64,000 bases of DNA. Origin: Datisca glomerata (lineage: Eukaryota > Streptophyta > Magnoliopsida > Cucurbitales > Datiscaceae). Numbering within the stretch: position 1 is the stretch's first letter; every line of letters begins with the position of its first letter. Of this stretch, positions 24,215 through 36,095 are shown piece by piece. Both the position numbers and the translations under genes were made by a program. The notes beneath the pieces were generated by a model. The model made no database searches. It had not been told where the DNA came from and saw nothing but the letters and a program-made list of their open reading frames with translations. The DNA lies in contig QANY01008257.1 of assembly GCA_003255025.1 (NCBI GenBank), positions 258,019 to 322,018 on the forward strand. The letters are read 5' to 3'.

Positions 24215-24995
24215 TTAAGAATATCCATGATAAACTTCATGCTTGGTGAGTTGCATAGGCTTTCACGCCTCTATTTGAGAACACCCATGACAACGCCATA
24301 CTTAGTGAGTTGCGTAGGCTCTCACACTTTTACTTGAAAACACCCATGATAAACTTCATGCTTGGTGAGTTGCATAGGCTTTCACACCTCTTCTTGAGAA
24401 CACCCATGATAAACTTCATGCTTGGTGAGTTTCATAGGCTTTCACGCCTCTATTTAAGAACACCCATGATAACGTCATGCTTGGCGAGTTGCGCAGGCCT
24501 CACACCTTTACTTGGAAACACCCATGATAAACTTCATGTCTGATGAGTTGCATAGGCTTTCACGCTTCTACTTGAGAACACCCATGATAAACTTCGTGCA
24601 TGGTGAGTTGCATAGGCTTTCACACCCTGATTTGAGAACACCCATGATAACTTCATGCTTGGTGAGTGGCGTAGGCTCTCACGCGTTTACTTGGAAACAC
24701 CCATGATAAACTTCATGCTTGGTGAGTTACACAGGCTTTCACGCCTCTACTTCAGAACACTCATGATAAACTTCATGCATGGTGAAGTTGCATAGGCTTT
24801 CACGCTGCTATTTAAGGACACCCATGATAATGTCATGCTTGGTGAGTTGCGTAGGCTTTCACGCCTCTACTTGGAAACACCCATGATAAACTTCATGCTT
24901 GGTGCCTTTCATGGGCTTTCACGCATCAATTTAAGAACACCTATGATAGGTGTCATGCTTGATGAGTAACATAAGCTTCCACGTTCTCGCTTAAA
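24215..24995 (+). repeat. 60-bp tandem array of Tat-2
   Basis: About 13 head-to-tail copies of a 60-bp unit built around acacccatgataaacttcat and gcttggtgagttgcataggc. Most copies differ by only a few bases and length changes of 1-2 bp. Because 60 is a multiple of three, the array keeps open frames (24310-24543, 24512-24706) that repeat a roughly 20-residue unit (T-P-M-I-N-F-M-L-G-E-L-H-R-L-S). That is likely a by-product of the period. The array starts about 200 bp after the integrase stop, so it belongs to the element's 3' untranslated part. Confidence 0.95.
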
Positions 24996-25235
24996 ATACA
25001 CATAAGATAGACATCGTGAATACTTGTAATACATGCTCAAATCTGCGTATTTGATGTATCTCCCAGACTCTCGTGTCAGACTCTAACGACCTCACACGAT
25101 CTCACCAATGACACTCGAAATATTTTACTGCAAATATATTACATTGCAACAAGCAAATAAATTACGCATACAAAAGAAGAGAAATAGCGAGCCAATGTTC
25201 CACATGTGAAGATAAGAAAGAAGATGACATCTCAT
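24996..25235. other. Short spacer, nothing recognised
   Basis: The 60-bp repeat fades out near 24995. The spacer up to the antisense gene has no motif I recognise. Confidence 0.5.
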
Positions 25236-27822
25236 TCACGGATAAAAGTTTACAATAGTATGAGTTATTATTACATCAAAAGTCATAAGGGGTACAAGAA
25301 GAAATACAACCAATCTAACCATGGTTCCTAAAAACATCACCTGCCACAAGCTCCTCAGAGTCAAGCCTAACGGTGGTGCTCCTCGCCTGGAGCTGACGAT
25401 GCTCGTTAGTCTCCACATCTAAATCTACTATCTTCACTTGCGCCGCAAGCATTCGCTCTTGTTAACAGTGACGCATGTCTTCTAAATGCTCTATGTACAC
25501 ATCACTTGCTAATCGCCGATGCAATCGCCGGAAGTTACAAATGGCAGGTCTCAACCAATCCAACTTCATATGAAACAACTTCATCTCCTTCCACATGTTC
25601 AACACATAAGATACCACCTTCAGGTAGGCATCCTTGTACTTAATATGGGCCAAAATGAATAATGTCTCGCCATCCATAATGATGTAAGATTGGCGAATAT
25701 GCCTGGTAAAGCTTAGGAACTGAATGCCGCTATCAGAATGAATTTCAATGGCCTTATGAAGATACATGATCAACGTTTTATCCAATAAAGCCTAGTCATA
25801 CTCAACCATCCGTCCAGAAAGCTCCAGCTTGAATTCTTAGGAACTATAGGCTTCGTAACTCATGTTATCACTCCCAGAAGTATCACCGTCTGACCTTTCC
25901 TTACTCTTGTTCGGAAGAGGGGACGCAGTACGATCATCATCATCCAATGGAGAATCCTCATCAACAGACGCTCAATGGGGTTAAGATGCCACTACCCTAG
26001 TCTCAAGCTCCCCTCTCACAACTGCATCACCATGGGATTGTATCGTTTGTTACCATAGTAGTAGTAACTATGTTGGAAGTTACAGGAGTCACTTCCAAGG
26101 AGCGTGCTACTGCACCATCACCTCCATCCTCTGACTTGCGGGGAACACCCCCTGTCACTATAATCGGCCCGCCCACATTCACATCAGCAGATCCCTGCAG
26201 GGTGAAATGCAACATGTTGTCAATATGAAAAACTTGGCCATAAAAAATCAAATAAACACATGTTGGCAAGGCATTTACAAATAGTCTAGACTACGCTATC
26301 AAAACAAGAAATAGGAGTGTTACCTCTACCATCGCATGGGGATCTTCCACGATAGGAGACTCCTCCACCCCTTCCAGTTGCATGATATAAAGAGGGGAAG
26401 TCGCAGAATCAGCCATGTCATTTTCTACCACGACAATGGTAGGAAGCGCCCCCCGCTCGCTAGATGGAGATGAAGCCTGATCACTTAGTTCATCCTCGAC
26501 AAGAGATAATTGTGTTGACATCGGTGCTATGAAATCATGCATATGGTAACATCAGTTTTAACTTGGACCAAGGGGAAATGCACAAACATGGCATAAACAA
26601 GCCAAGAAAAAGTTCACACACCTCGAGATAAGCCTCCACGCTCTCTGAAATAGCTCGCACATGCTCATCAGTTCTTTCTACCACGGGGTGACCCTCCTCG
26701 ATTAGGCGACGACCATGCTCCTATCAAAAGAAAGAAGGCAAATAACAATGTTCTGAGATGATTAGCAAAAAAGAAAAAAAAAAGAGATGAATGAGAGGAA
26801 GAGATGCATATACCAACGTTCTCGCCTTCTTGGCTTGGACTAGCCTAGTCGAAGATGTGCCTTCCAACGTGGGTGTTTCCCTTTTTTGTTACCGCACTAA
26901 TTGTGGGAGCTCGTCCTCGCCACTAACTTATCCTGAGCTCCCCAGAGGACGCTAAAACAAATACAAGTATCAATCAACTAGCTCATTGTAAAAAGTGCAC
27001 AGTGAATGGTTATCAAGAAAGTATAGGTCTTTATACAAACAAAGAAGGACATACCATCAAAGTGATGACGGAGTGACCTCACTCAAAACTCCCACTGGTT
27101 GAATGTCTGAAGTGACCTCTTAACCCATCTCAGAAGGCATCATCCCGAACTTAGGTTTGGGAATGAGGCCCAACGTGATGTCACCCCTATAAACAATTGG
27201 AACATCTAACATCTTCGGAGGAGACGCTAAGCTTCTGGTCCATCTCAACTTCTGACTGAGCCAAAACACTTTGAACTTTACTGTTCGATGAGGCATGCGA
27301 GCAACAGAGGGAATGAGTAGCTTGCGAGGAGCAGGGTCCCCATAATCTCTATCACCCGCCCATAGCATCAATGCTTCCTTACCCCGCACCCACTCCAAAT
27401 TAAGACTAGTGGTACCCTGGTCATAACTGGATTGACGTGCAACCCGATTATACTGATAGCGCGTCGACGTGAAATGGTTCACATCACTCCCGTCCTCTAG
27501 CTCCACCATCACTAGAAGAGTGGACGGTGTCATGATCACCACCAGAGGCCTGTCGAGACTCGACCAACCAAGCATGGCCTCCCTACTAAGCATAATGTGC
27601 CTGTCCACCATTCCCCAAAACACGGTACGGGCGTAACGGTGCAACCGTCCAGATAAGGGCGAGGCTGAAATTAGTTGTATACGTCAATGTCTCGTAAAAA
27701 ATTGACACGAGTGGGAGTCCTGACCCCACACCAAGACCATGCATGGGGCAGTTGAGAAGGGTGCTCCCACTTCTTGTGATCAACCTTTTGAGGAGCACAG
27801 TGAAAGAATCACTCCCATACAA
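25236..27822 (-). pseudogene. Tat-2 antisense accessory gene with introns, plant-mobile-domain-like
   Basis: Read on the minus strand, the first exon (27822 to 27055, one frame break near 27600) contains L-N-C-P-M-H-G-L-G and, further on, R-Y-Q-Y-N-R-V-A-R-Q-S-S-Y-D-Q-G, which resembles the C-terminal motif of plant mobile domain (PMD) proteins. Next come W-V-R-G-K-E-A-L and F-W-L-S-Q-K-L-R-W-T. Exons that keep acidic, Ser/Pro-rich coding sequence appear at about 26951-26814, 26720-26622, 26526-26324 and from 26194 on. Introns of about 93-129 bp with GT..AG ends lie between them. The last exon runs to about 25240 with a leucine-rich, possibly coiled-coil segment. A few stops are present (for example at 26027-26029). 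PMD identity is my recognition, not a search result; function in retroelements is unknown. Confidence 0.66.
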
Positions 27823-27879
27823 ACATTTACAAACATGCGCAATCCATAAATGTTGTAAAGACTTTGCCTGAATAAGTTA

Positions 27880-29568
27880 AGATGGTGAAATTACCATATG
27901 GGAAGCATGCCTATCACTTATGGCAAACACAAAGAGGATACAATGTCGAAAGAGGCTTTCATAAAGTTTCAAGGATTGTCAATTCATGAGTATGTAATGA
28001 ATTGGGAACTATCAGAAGAGCCTCCACTTGTGCCCCCTTCACCATCTCAAGAAGAGCTAGGGGAAGTTTATGGGTAATAAAGTGACCAATCTAGTTTTCC
28101 TAGTGAAAACCTTGACCAACAAAAAAAGGGGAAGTTTAGTAACATTACCAACAGAGTTCAAAGATATATTCATATGGTCATACTCAGAGATCTCCGAGTT
28201 GGATCTTACCTGAGATTAAGCTTCAGATAAAGGTACAGATAAAGAACTTACTAGACGATAGGTTTATCAAGCCAATTATGCATCTAACATAGCTGGCCAA
28301 CATAATACTTGTGCGATAGAAAAGTGGGTGGTTCATATATTATGTAGACATGATAGACTTGAATAGAATTTCCCTAAAAGATGACTTTATACTTTGAAAT
28401 GTCAGCACGTTAATGGATGCCACTATAGAGAGCAAGATGTTCTCCTTCATGGATGGCTTTAGATGGTACAGTTAGATTCAAATGGTGCCGAGTGATGATG
28501 AGCAAACTGCATTCATGACCACATTAAACAATTTATTCTACATCGTGATGCCTTTTAGAATGAAGAACACCATGGCTTACTAGCACCATGGTAGCAATGT
28601 TCCATTATATGATCCATGACTATGTGGAGGATTACGTATATGATTAGGTGGTGAAATCCAAAGAGGCAGCTTTATACTTGAAACATTTGAGGCATATATT
28701 TTTAAGGTGCAGGAGCTAAAAGCTAAAGAAGAACCCTCTCAAATGCGTCTTAAGAGTTGCATGGGGCTCAACTATGCGAAAGGGAGAGGCACCATAAGCT
28801 TGAGAGTAGCGAAGGATTCTAATCTTATAATTAATCAAGTCAGAGGAGACCGAGCTCACTCTAGCCTAGTATCGACTTAAAGTCTAAAATATGATGGCAT
28901 CTTTTACATCAGTGACATTTGAGCATACGCTATGGCGACTAATCGCCATGCTTACACTTTAGTCACTCTAGCCTTATTGTTCATAGACATTCCTGAGATT
29001 GAAATTTCTGCCATACTAACACTCACCATTGTGATAACAAAATTAAAGTTAGTGTGAAATGATAATGACTCGTTTTTCCAATTAAGAGGTAGTGTTGAGT
29101 AAAGAGCTAAGAAAATTTGTGGAGGTAAATGGCGTGCTATTCATGAAACCGTCAAATGGAGAGTTGTCATAATGCCTGAGCATCAAAGAAGGGTGAAATC
29201 ACTTGACTTTCTTACACAATGACTATTGTTCCGAGGAACATTTGCTATTGCATCGCTGTTTGTAGAGAATGTGTTTTTGTTGCCCGAAAATGGGTTCAAT
29301 AGACATGGCCATCAAGAAGAGTTGTGCTAAATGTCAGCTAATTTCAAATTCTAAAGAGGTAAATCATTTTAAAGTTCAGTTGATTGACGCCACCCTTATT
29401 TGATCCTCTGTGAGATGGCATACTAGCTTCAGGTATGGAGGATGCAACCCAGGTAAATAAATGGAGTTGGTGCTTCTTCTTTTTGCATAGAGAGCAATAT
29501 AGGCAAAGTATGGATAACCATCATCTTAAATTATAAGACTTGAAAAAAAGAGGTATTGACGGAGGTAA
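27880..29568 (+). pseudogene. Tat-3 pol, left part (protease end, RT, RNase H, start of integrase)
   Basis: Heavily broken pol. Recognisable pieces: a leader with E-E-P-P-L-V-P-P; a thumbprint of RT with M-I-H-D-Y-V-E-D-Y-V-Y-D near 28610-28645 (normally D-Y-V-E-D-Y-I-D-D, the second catalytic D changed or shifted); and archaeal-type RNase H with K-D-S-N-L-I-I-N-Q-V-R-G-D near 28808-28850, matching Tat-2 at 22210-22250 almost residue for residue. The reading into integrase stops at 29568, where a copia element is inserted, and resumes at 34556. Tat-type by similarity to Tat-2. Confidence 0.78.
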
Positions 29569-30325
29569 TGTTGGAATCCGTGGCGAGGCACAGCGGAAGG
29601 CATGGTGGTATTTAAAAAAAATTATAAAACGATAACGATCACATCATCGCAAATCCCAAATATGAAAACTTTTTAATTAAAAAATATATTTTTTGGATCA
29701 GATCTATTAAATGTCTATACATTATATCTAAGACTTATAATGATATGAATTATATCTCTTGTAGTCTATCAAGCGTCCTTGCAAACAACAAACTTATAAT
29801 GTCACAAACAATAAACTGCAAGATTCACACCAAGATTTTCAAAATCAAACCTCAAATATATTAGGACATGTGTGGGCACATAGAATAAATCAAAGACACT
29901 TTTCTATCTGTAGATATACTCAACACATGAAATCTAGAGATTTTGGAGAATAACTATTGTGAGACAAAACTCTGAGAGAATTAGGAAAACTCATAGAGCT
30001 TTTTAACTAATCTTTAATCACACAATTGCACACTGATTGCAGTTGCAGTACTAATGCCAATAGAATAATATCAATATATATCCTCTAGGTCAAGGTTCAT
30101 CAGATTTTTTAGGAATTTACATAAATTAATTACAAATGTGCCATTGCAGTGGAACCCACTGTAATTGAGCAACATTACAGTGTCACATGGCACTGCAGTA
30201 TGATGTGAAGAGTCATAGTGCCTCATGACACTGACGACTCACGGCACTAGTGTAGTGCCGTGAGGCACTCCAGTGTGTTACGTGTCCACTGTAGTGTAAC
30301 GTGGCACTATAGTGCATCATGTAAA
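29569..30325 (-). repeat. Partial 3' LTR (last part) of inverted copia family A
   Basis: The reverse complement matches the 3' third of the LTR at 795-3066, including the dyad cluster (about 30160-30320) and the LTR terminus. The first 1.4 kb of the LTR is missing: RNase H sequence ends at ...S-T-S-G-S and LTR sequence starts at once, near 30325-30335. The shared pentamer ATCAG may mark the join. Confidence 0.8.
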
Positions 30326-31640
30326 TCTCTAGTTCAATCTCTGATCCAGACGTAGACTTTTGACTGCCCTTATGTAATTGAAAATCAGAATCAATATATC
30401 CAGTGGTGTTCAGGTCCTCACCTCAATAAACATGCATATAATTTCTCGTTCTCTGAAGATACTTGAGAAGTGCTTTACTACAATCCAATGCTCTAAACCA
30501 GGGTTTGATTGGACAATTCCTACTACATAACAGATGTTTGGTCTCGTGCACAACATTGCATACATGATACTACCAACAGCTGAAGAATAAGGAAACTTAT
30601 TCATATCCTCTTCCTCCTTAGGTGTCTTAGGACACTGCTCCTTAAAAAGGGCAATTCCATATATGGTCGGTAACTGACTTTTCTTGGAATTTTCTATTGT
30701 GAATCTCTTCAGCACCTTATCAATATAAGATGCTTAAGAAAGTGCCAAGAGGTTGTTCTTTCTATATCTTAGGATTTGGATACCTAGAACATAGCTCGCC
30801 TCTCCTAAATCTTTCATTTGCAATTTCTCAGCTAACAACTTCTTTACTTTCAACAAAGTGTCTACATCATTCCCAATTAGTAGAATTTCCAATGAGTAGA
30901 ATATCGTCAACAGAAAGAACTAAGAAAACTACTACCTTATCTTTGATGTATTCATAAATACAAGCTTCGTTAGCATTTTTCTCAACGCCATACGATTTAA
31001 TAATTTCATCAAAGATAAGATTTCAAGATCTAGATACTTGTTTCAATTCCATAAATGAATTTAACCAACTTGCATACTTTCTAATCTTGTCACTTTTCAC
31101 AGATCCTTCTGGTTACATCATATAGATGTTTTCTTCAAGAGATCTATTCAGAAAACTGTCTTGACATCCATTTACCATATTTCATAGTCTAAACTAGCGG
31201 TTATGAATAAAAGGATGTGAATGAATTCTAGCATGAAAATAGGAGAGAATGTCTCTTCATTATCGACTCACTCCCTTTATGTATATAGCCTTTGGCTACC
31301 GGTCGTGCCTTGAAAGTCTCTACTTTCTCATGTGCACCTATTTTCTTTTTAAAAATCCTTTTACATCCAATAGGCCTAACATCTTCAGGTGGATCTACAA
31401 GTTCTCGGACCGAATTGGAATACATCGATTTCATTTCTTAGTTCATGGCATCTTGCCATTTCTCCCTTTCAGGATCTTCCATGGCTTTTTAAAGATTAAT
31501 AGATCGACCTTATTAGTGTCATGCACTAGGACATGTACCTCTAGTTCATAGTGAATAGTTTATCTTACAACCCACCCACTACGACGTTGCATCGAGGTTT
31601 CCTGAACAGGAACAGTGGTTTCTGTGATTTGTTGTTTATC
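30326..31640 (-). pseudogene. Copia family A reverse transcriptase and start of RNase H
   Basis: On the minus strand the RT begins with I-G-C-K-R-I-F-K-K-K-I-G (31228-31434) and continues through L-L-I-G-N-D-V near 30890 (region of the catalytic Y-V-D-D, here S-V-D-D in the best frame). It then reads L-K-R-F-T-I-E-N-S-K-K and Y-S-S-A-V-G-S-I-M-Y-A-M-L-C-T-R-P (30410-30715). RNase H starts with Y-T-D-S-D-F-Q and stops after S-T-S-G-S at the LTR join, so the rest of RNase H is missing. Several frameshifts and stops. Confidence 0.85.
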
Positions 31641-32640
31641 AGTTAATGATGAAGGTGGTCTGATCTCATCTGATAATAATTTTTGAGAACTACTTTACTA
31701 TGAGGTTTTGTAGTTTTCCATATAATTGTGTTCAAGGAAAGTGACATTTGTCGATACAAAATATATTTTGTTCCTTGTGACTATAGATTTACTCACATCT
31801 TGTTTCTGGAGCATAGCCAACAAATATACACACTTTAAACCTTGAGTCTAACTTTTTAATCTTAGGTCTAAGAATATGAGCTGGACATCCCTATATATGA
31901 AAATGACACAAACTAGGTTTGGAATCATTCCATAACGCTAAATATGTCTTGCTTATAGACTTAGAAGACACTATATTCAAAATGTAGGTTGCCATTCGAA
32001 GTGCATATACCCAGCATGTGAGTGGTAGTGAGGAGTAGCTTAACATCGACATAACCATATCCAATAGATATTGGTTTCTCCTTTCTGAAACAACATTTTA
32101 CTGTGCCATTCTGGATGCTGTGAGTTGAGATGGAATGTCGTACTACAATAGGTAATCCTTGATTTTTAAATCCAAGTATTCACCACCTCGATCTGATCGA
32201 AGTGTTTTCAAAGATTTACCTAATTGCTTTTGAGCTTCGGCTTTGTAGTCTTTAAGCTTTTCAAAACTTTTAGACTTTCTTTGCATTAGGTAAGTATAAC
32301 CATATCTAGAGTAATCGTCAATAAATCTAACGAAATACTCATACCCACCTCTAGCTTTTATATTTATCGGTCCACATACATCACTATGTACTAGCTCAAG
32401 TGGTTCTTTGGCTCTTTGACCCTTTCTAGAGACATATCTCTAGGTCATTTTACCCTCTAGATAAGATTTACAAACTATAAGAGTATCTAGATTAGTATGT
32501 CACAACCTAAGATGCCATAGATACGTGTCCTCATCATGAGAAACTCTTTGTCGTTTGTTACTTTTAGGATTTGGTACTTTAAACAATTATGAATTATTTA
32601 ACGCACGTTTAGGCAGTTTAACCATATATAGTCGTTTCAA
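31641..32640 (-). pseudogene. Copia family A integrase
   Basis: Minus-strand pieces include a GAG-pre-integrase-like segment near 32500, a core segment near 32360-32410 (Y-V-D-R and preceding residues), R-S-D-R/E-G-G-E-Y region near 32160-32210, and the C-terminal part with G-C-P-A-H-I-L-R-P-K and F-V-G-Y-A-P-E-T near 31800-31900. The order is normal for copia pol. Stops are frequent. Confidence 0.75.
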
Positions 32641-33193
32641 ACTTTTGCATGAAAAATATTGAATCCCTTCTTCAAAATAATAAATTGATTATTAATAAAA
32701 TAAATATCAAATAATTGTTTATGCAGTAACGATACAAAAATAAAAAAATTTCTTGAAAAACCAAGAACAAAATAAGCATTATTCAAAATGAGAAAATTCT
32801 TTTCAACCTTAAACAAACTGTCCATAATACTTTAACTGACACGAGCGCACTACCAGCTCTCAAAATGACCTCGTCATCAGCCAGCTCCCTTGACGAATCA
32901 AGCATATGCAAAGAAGAACATACATGGTTAGTGACTTCTGAATCAAGTATCCAAGATTATAAATCATCTTTCACTAAGCAAGCTTCAAGTACAAGTAAAT
33001 CATATTTACCTTTTCTTTTCAGCTCGGAGAGATATTTGCTACAGTTTCTCTTCCAATGACCTTCAACTCCATAGTGGAAACACTTTCCCCTGGGTTTGAT
33101 GTCGTCTTTGTTGTTCTTGACCTTGGGTGAATTTTTGGCTTTCTTTCCTCTTTTGTTCTTACTCTTGTCCTTACCATTGTTCTTTTTGGCCAT
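32641..33193 (-). pseudogene. Copia family A gag zinc knuckle and protease region
   Basis: The open piece 33193-32957 is lysine-rich and contains C-F-H-Y-G-V-E-G-H-W-K-R-N-C, a CCHC zinc knuckle with one changed spacing residue, followed by K-G-K-Y-D-L-L-V-L-E-A-C-L-V, the usual copia lead into protease. No gag sequence upstream of the knuckle is present: at 33194 the sequence changes directly to LTR. The protease part is degenerate. Confidence 0.83.
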
Positions 33194-34555
33194 GTGGCAC
33201 TACAATAATCCACGTTAATCTCTGATTCAAAATCAGTGATTGACATATGATAGTACAATATGCCACATGACAATTTTCTAAATTTTTTATTTATTTCAAT
33301 CAGATAAATAAAATATCTAGATATCAGTTAATTAAAATTAACTTATCTGCTATCCCAATCAATTATTATATCTCTTAATTAACAGATTAAATAAAAAAAT
33401 CAAATTATTATCTTATAATGATTTAATATTATTTAATTTCATAAATCAATCATTTGTCGATCAATACAAAATTAATAGATAAAATTATTTAATTCTAATT
33501 TTTGAAAATTACATTAAATAATTCAATTAATTAATTTTTAATTAATTAATTACATATAATTATCTCATAATTATATATTTTCTCCAGAAATTTACTTCCT
33601 ATCACAAGTTAGTCATTTTCTCATGTATTGAAATAGTCACACCTTAGACTGTATAGTACATATGCGACTTGGGACCATGGACCCATAAATCTAAGCTCCA
33701 ATCGACCAAATTATAAATTAAACTATTTAATCAAATAATCATATTTATTAATTCCATTTATATAAATATGGAATTACACTCTTAGTGATTACATAATATA
33801 TTTACAGAATATTCTCGTGTAGTCCATTGATATAGTCACTTCATGTGGTTCTCTCCTCCAATTATTGATTTGTAAATTAGAGCTGGTCAAAATTATCGTT
33901 TTACATTTTTAATTACCTCTTGATCTTTAAGTACTATTAATTCACTAGTGAATGATCCATTTATAATCGTATTATAAATTTGAGCTCAATAACCATTCAG
34001 TTTGAGAATTAACACTTAATAGAACCAACATACGATCCGTTAGAAAAGCTTGGATTCCAAATCTTGTAAGTTCATGTTCCCAACCATCTATGTCACTGAA
34101 TCTCTAAAATAAAAGTCACTACCTATTTTACAAACAAACCTTAACGAATGAATCAAAAGTTCCAGTAGACATTTATAGGAGTTCATGACTATTCAAGATT
34201 GAGACTATCTACATATGATCATCAATTTTGATGTATATTAAAACTTTATGATAAACAGTAAGTTATTAAAGATATGAATCCACATCAATGATCCTATATA
34301 ATCTAATTATATAAAGTACTTTATCTAATATGTCTATCCACATCAATGATCCAGATCTAAATCACATTTATTTATAATGCTTAGTGAACTGTACTAGTAA
34401 TCATTCATTAAAGATTTCATACTTTAATATGTTGCAGACTATTTTATTTATTATCTATTATCTTAATACTCTCGTACTTATACAAGAAAATATAATTTTA
34501 TTAATTTCGTACTAAAAATGTCTAAACACATCATTTGATAGCACTATGCCCAACA
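33194..34555 (-). repeat. Partial 5' LTR (first part) of inverted copia family A
   Basis: The reverse complement matches 795-about 2230 of the plus-strand LTR, including the TTAATTAA-rich block (33480-33570 here) and the TGTTGGGCATAG start. The last part of the LTR, the primer site and most of gag are missing. Confidence 0.82.
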
Positions 34556-35235
34556 TGTATAAGGCAGCGTGTGAAGAGCAGGTGTGCCTTATATTAAAAA
34601 CTGCTCAGAATTGGGTATTATTGGCCACATGGAGGCGGAAGCATTAGAATTTGTTCAGAAATGTCATGATTGGTAGGCGTTGAGGAACGACATCCATGCA
34701 TCAGGTACTCATGACTACTCAAGATTCAGACTAATCTACATATGATCATCAATTTTGATATATATTAAAACTTTATGATAAACAGTAAGTTATTAAAGAT
34801 ATGAATCCACATCAATGATCCTATATAATCTAATTATATAAAGTACTTTATCTAATATGTCTATTCACATCAATGATCCAGATCTAAATCACATTTATTT
34901 ATAATGTTTGGTGAACTGTACTAGTATTCATTCATTAAAGATTTCATACTTTAATATGTTGCAGACTATATTATTTATTATCTATTATCTTAATACTCTC
35001 GTACTTATACAAGAAAAATATAATTTTATGAATTTCGTATTAAAAATGTCTAAAGACATCATTTGATAGCGCTATGCCCAACATGTACAAGGCAGGGTGT
35101 GAAGAGCAGGTGTGCCCTAAATGAGAAACTGCTCAGAATTGGGTATTATTGGCCACGTGGAGGCGGAAGCATTAGAATTTGTTCAGAAATCTCATGATTG
35201 GCAGGCGTTGAGGAACGACATCCATGCATCAGGTA
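34181..35235. repeat. Tandem duplication of about 527 bp spanning the copia/Tat-3 border
   Basis: Unit 1 is about 34181-34707 and unit 2 about 34708-35235. Both contain the terminal 375 bp of the copia LTR (ending CCAACA at 34555 and 35083) followed by the same 150 bp of Tat-3 integrase. They differ by scattered substitutions and a few 1-bp indels. The duplication therefore happened after the copia insertion. Confidence 0.95.
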
Positions 35236-36095
35236 CCCATTGCGTTCAATAGAAGTCCCTTGGCCTTTCAACACTTGGGCACTTGACTTCATTAAGCCGA
35301 TTTCTCTAACGTCTTAAGCGTATATGTGGATTCTTGTTGCCAACTGTTATACAAATAAGCGGAAGGTAAACTGTTGATGAAATGGATTGAAGAATAAGTG
35401 TACATTTTCATCAAAGCGGACATCATTTTCCGCTTTGGTTTGCGAAGACATATAACCTATGATGATCGTATGCCATTTGCAAGTAGAGTACCGGCCAAGT
35501 GAATGGAAGATTACGGCAATCGCCATGATAAATCAACACCTTACTACCTGTAAGGAAATTGTCAAGCTGAGGAAATCATTAAGACTTTGCTTAAAATGCT
35601 TAGCAGAATGGTGCACGATGCATAAAATACACGGAACGAATTTCTCCCTCGCTTTAAGACTCACCGCATAACAAAATGCATTCGAAATCAAGCTACGGTA
35701 TTCACTTTGGTGTATGGTTGCGGAGCAGTTATCCTAGCTGAAGTTCAAGGGTCGTCCGCTAGACCCTTTTTAATGTCAGCGATTCAACAGTCGATGGGAC
35801 TTGGAGAAACGGAAGCAATGGATGAGTGAAGAGATAAGGCCAAATAAAATATATTAGTATAACAAGAACGGTTGACGAGGACATATAAAGCCATTGTTAG
35901 ACCAAGGGTGTTCATCTTTGGAGATTTAGTGAGCAACAATCATGTTATGCGAGGATTACATGCCTCCAAGTTCACGTCAAAGTGGGAAAAGGGCCATATT
36001 AGATACATTCAATAGAAGATAACAGGTACTGCATACTCCTTGACGCACAAAATGGCCACGCCATCAGCGCCAATCAATTTTGATGTTCATTAAGA
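34556..36095 (+). pseudogene. Tat-3 integrase, right part
   Basis: The zinc-finger segment (Y-Y-W-P and C-H-D-W-Q, normally C-x-x-C-Q) is present twice because of the tandem duplication (34556-34707, 35084-35235). The core follows from about 35236: P-W-P-F-N-T-W-A-L-D-F-I near 35255-35295 with the first catalytic D. It continues through H-D-K-S-T-P-Y-Y near 35527-35550 and V-Y-G-C-G-A-V-I near 35710-35735 to the C-terminal part with A-S-K-F-T-S-K-W-E near 35960-35990. Many stops. Homologous in order to Tat-2 at 22980-24000. Confidence 0.8.

Larger units (their letters stand above)
20684..27870 (+). mobile_element. Tat-2: Tat-type gypsy element lacking its 5' part
   Basis: RT, RNase H, archaeal-type RNase H, integrase, 60-bp tandem array and an antisense gene follow one another without other insertions. 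The 5' LTR, gag and protease are absent, replaced by the copia fragment. No 3' LTR was recognised before Tat-3 starts near 27880. Its coding sequence is much less damaged than that of the other Tat copies. Confidence 0.8.
29569..34555 (-). mobile_element. Copia family A element, inverted, inserted in Tat-3 integrase
   Basis: The ends are TGTTGG at 29569 and CCAACA at 34555 (family-A LTR ends seen from the opposite strand). The host Tat-3 integrase reads up to both sides. The internal order on the minus strand is gag zinc knuckle, protease, integrase, RT, partial RNase H. The left end carries only the last third of the LTR and the right end only the first 1.36 kb, so the total LTR content is about one LTR. 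No clean 5-bp target duplication: the left flank is ggtaa and the right flank tgtat. Confidence 0.83.

Noticed and set aside
24215..24995. Regular repeats resembling a CRISPR array
   Set aside because: Units are contiguous 60-bp tandem repeats without unique spacers, in a plant retrotransposon.
29560..34560. Target-site duplication for the inverted copia element
   Set aside because: Flanking pentamers differ (ggtaa vs tgtat); only a 2-3 base overlap can be forced by moving the ends.
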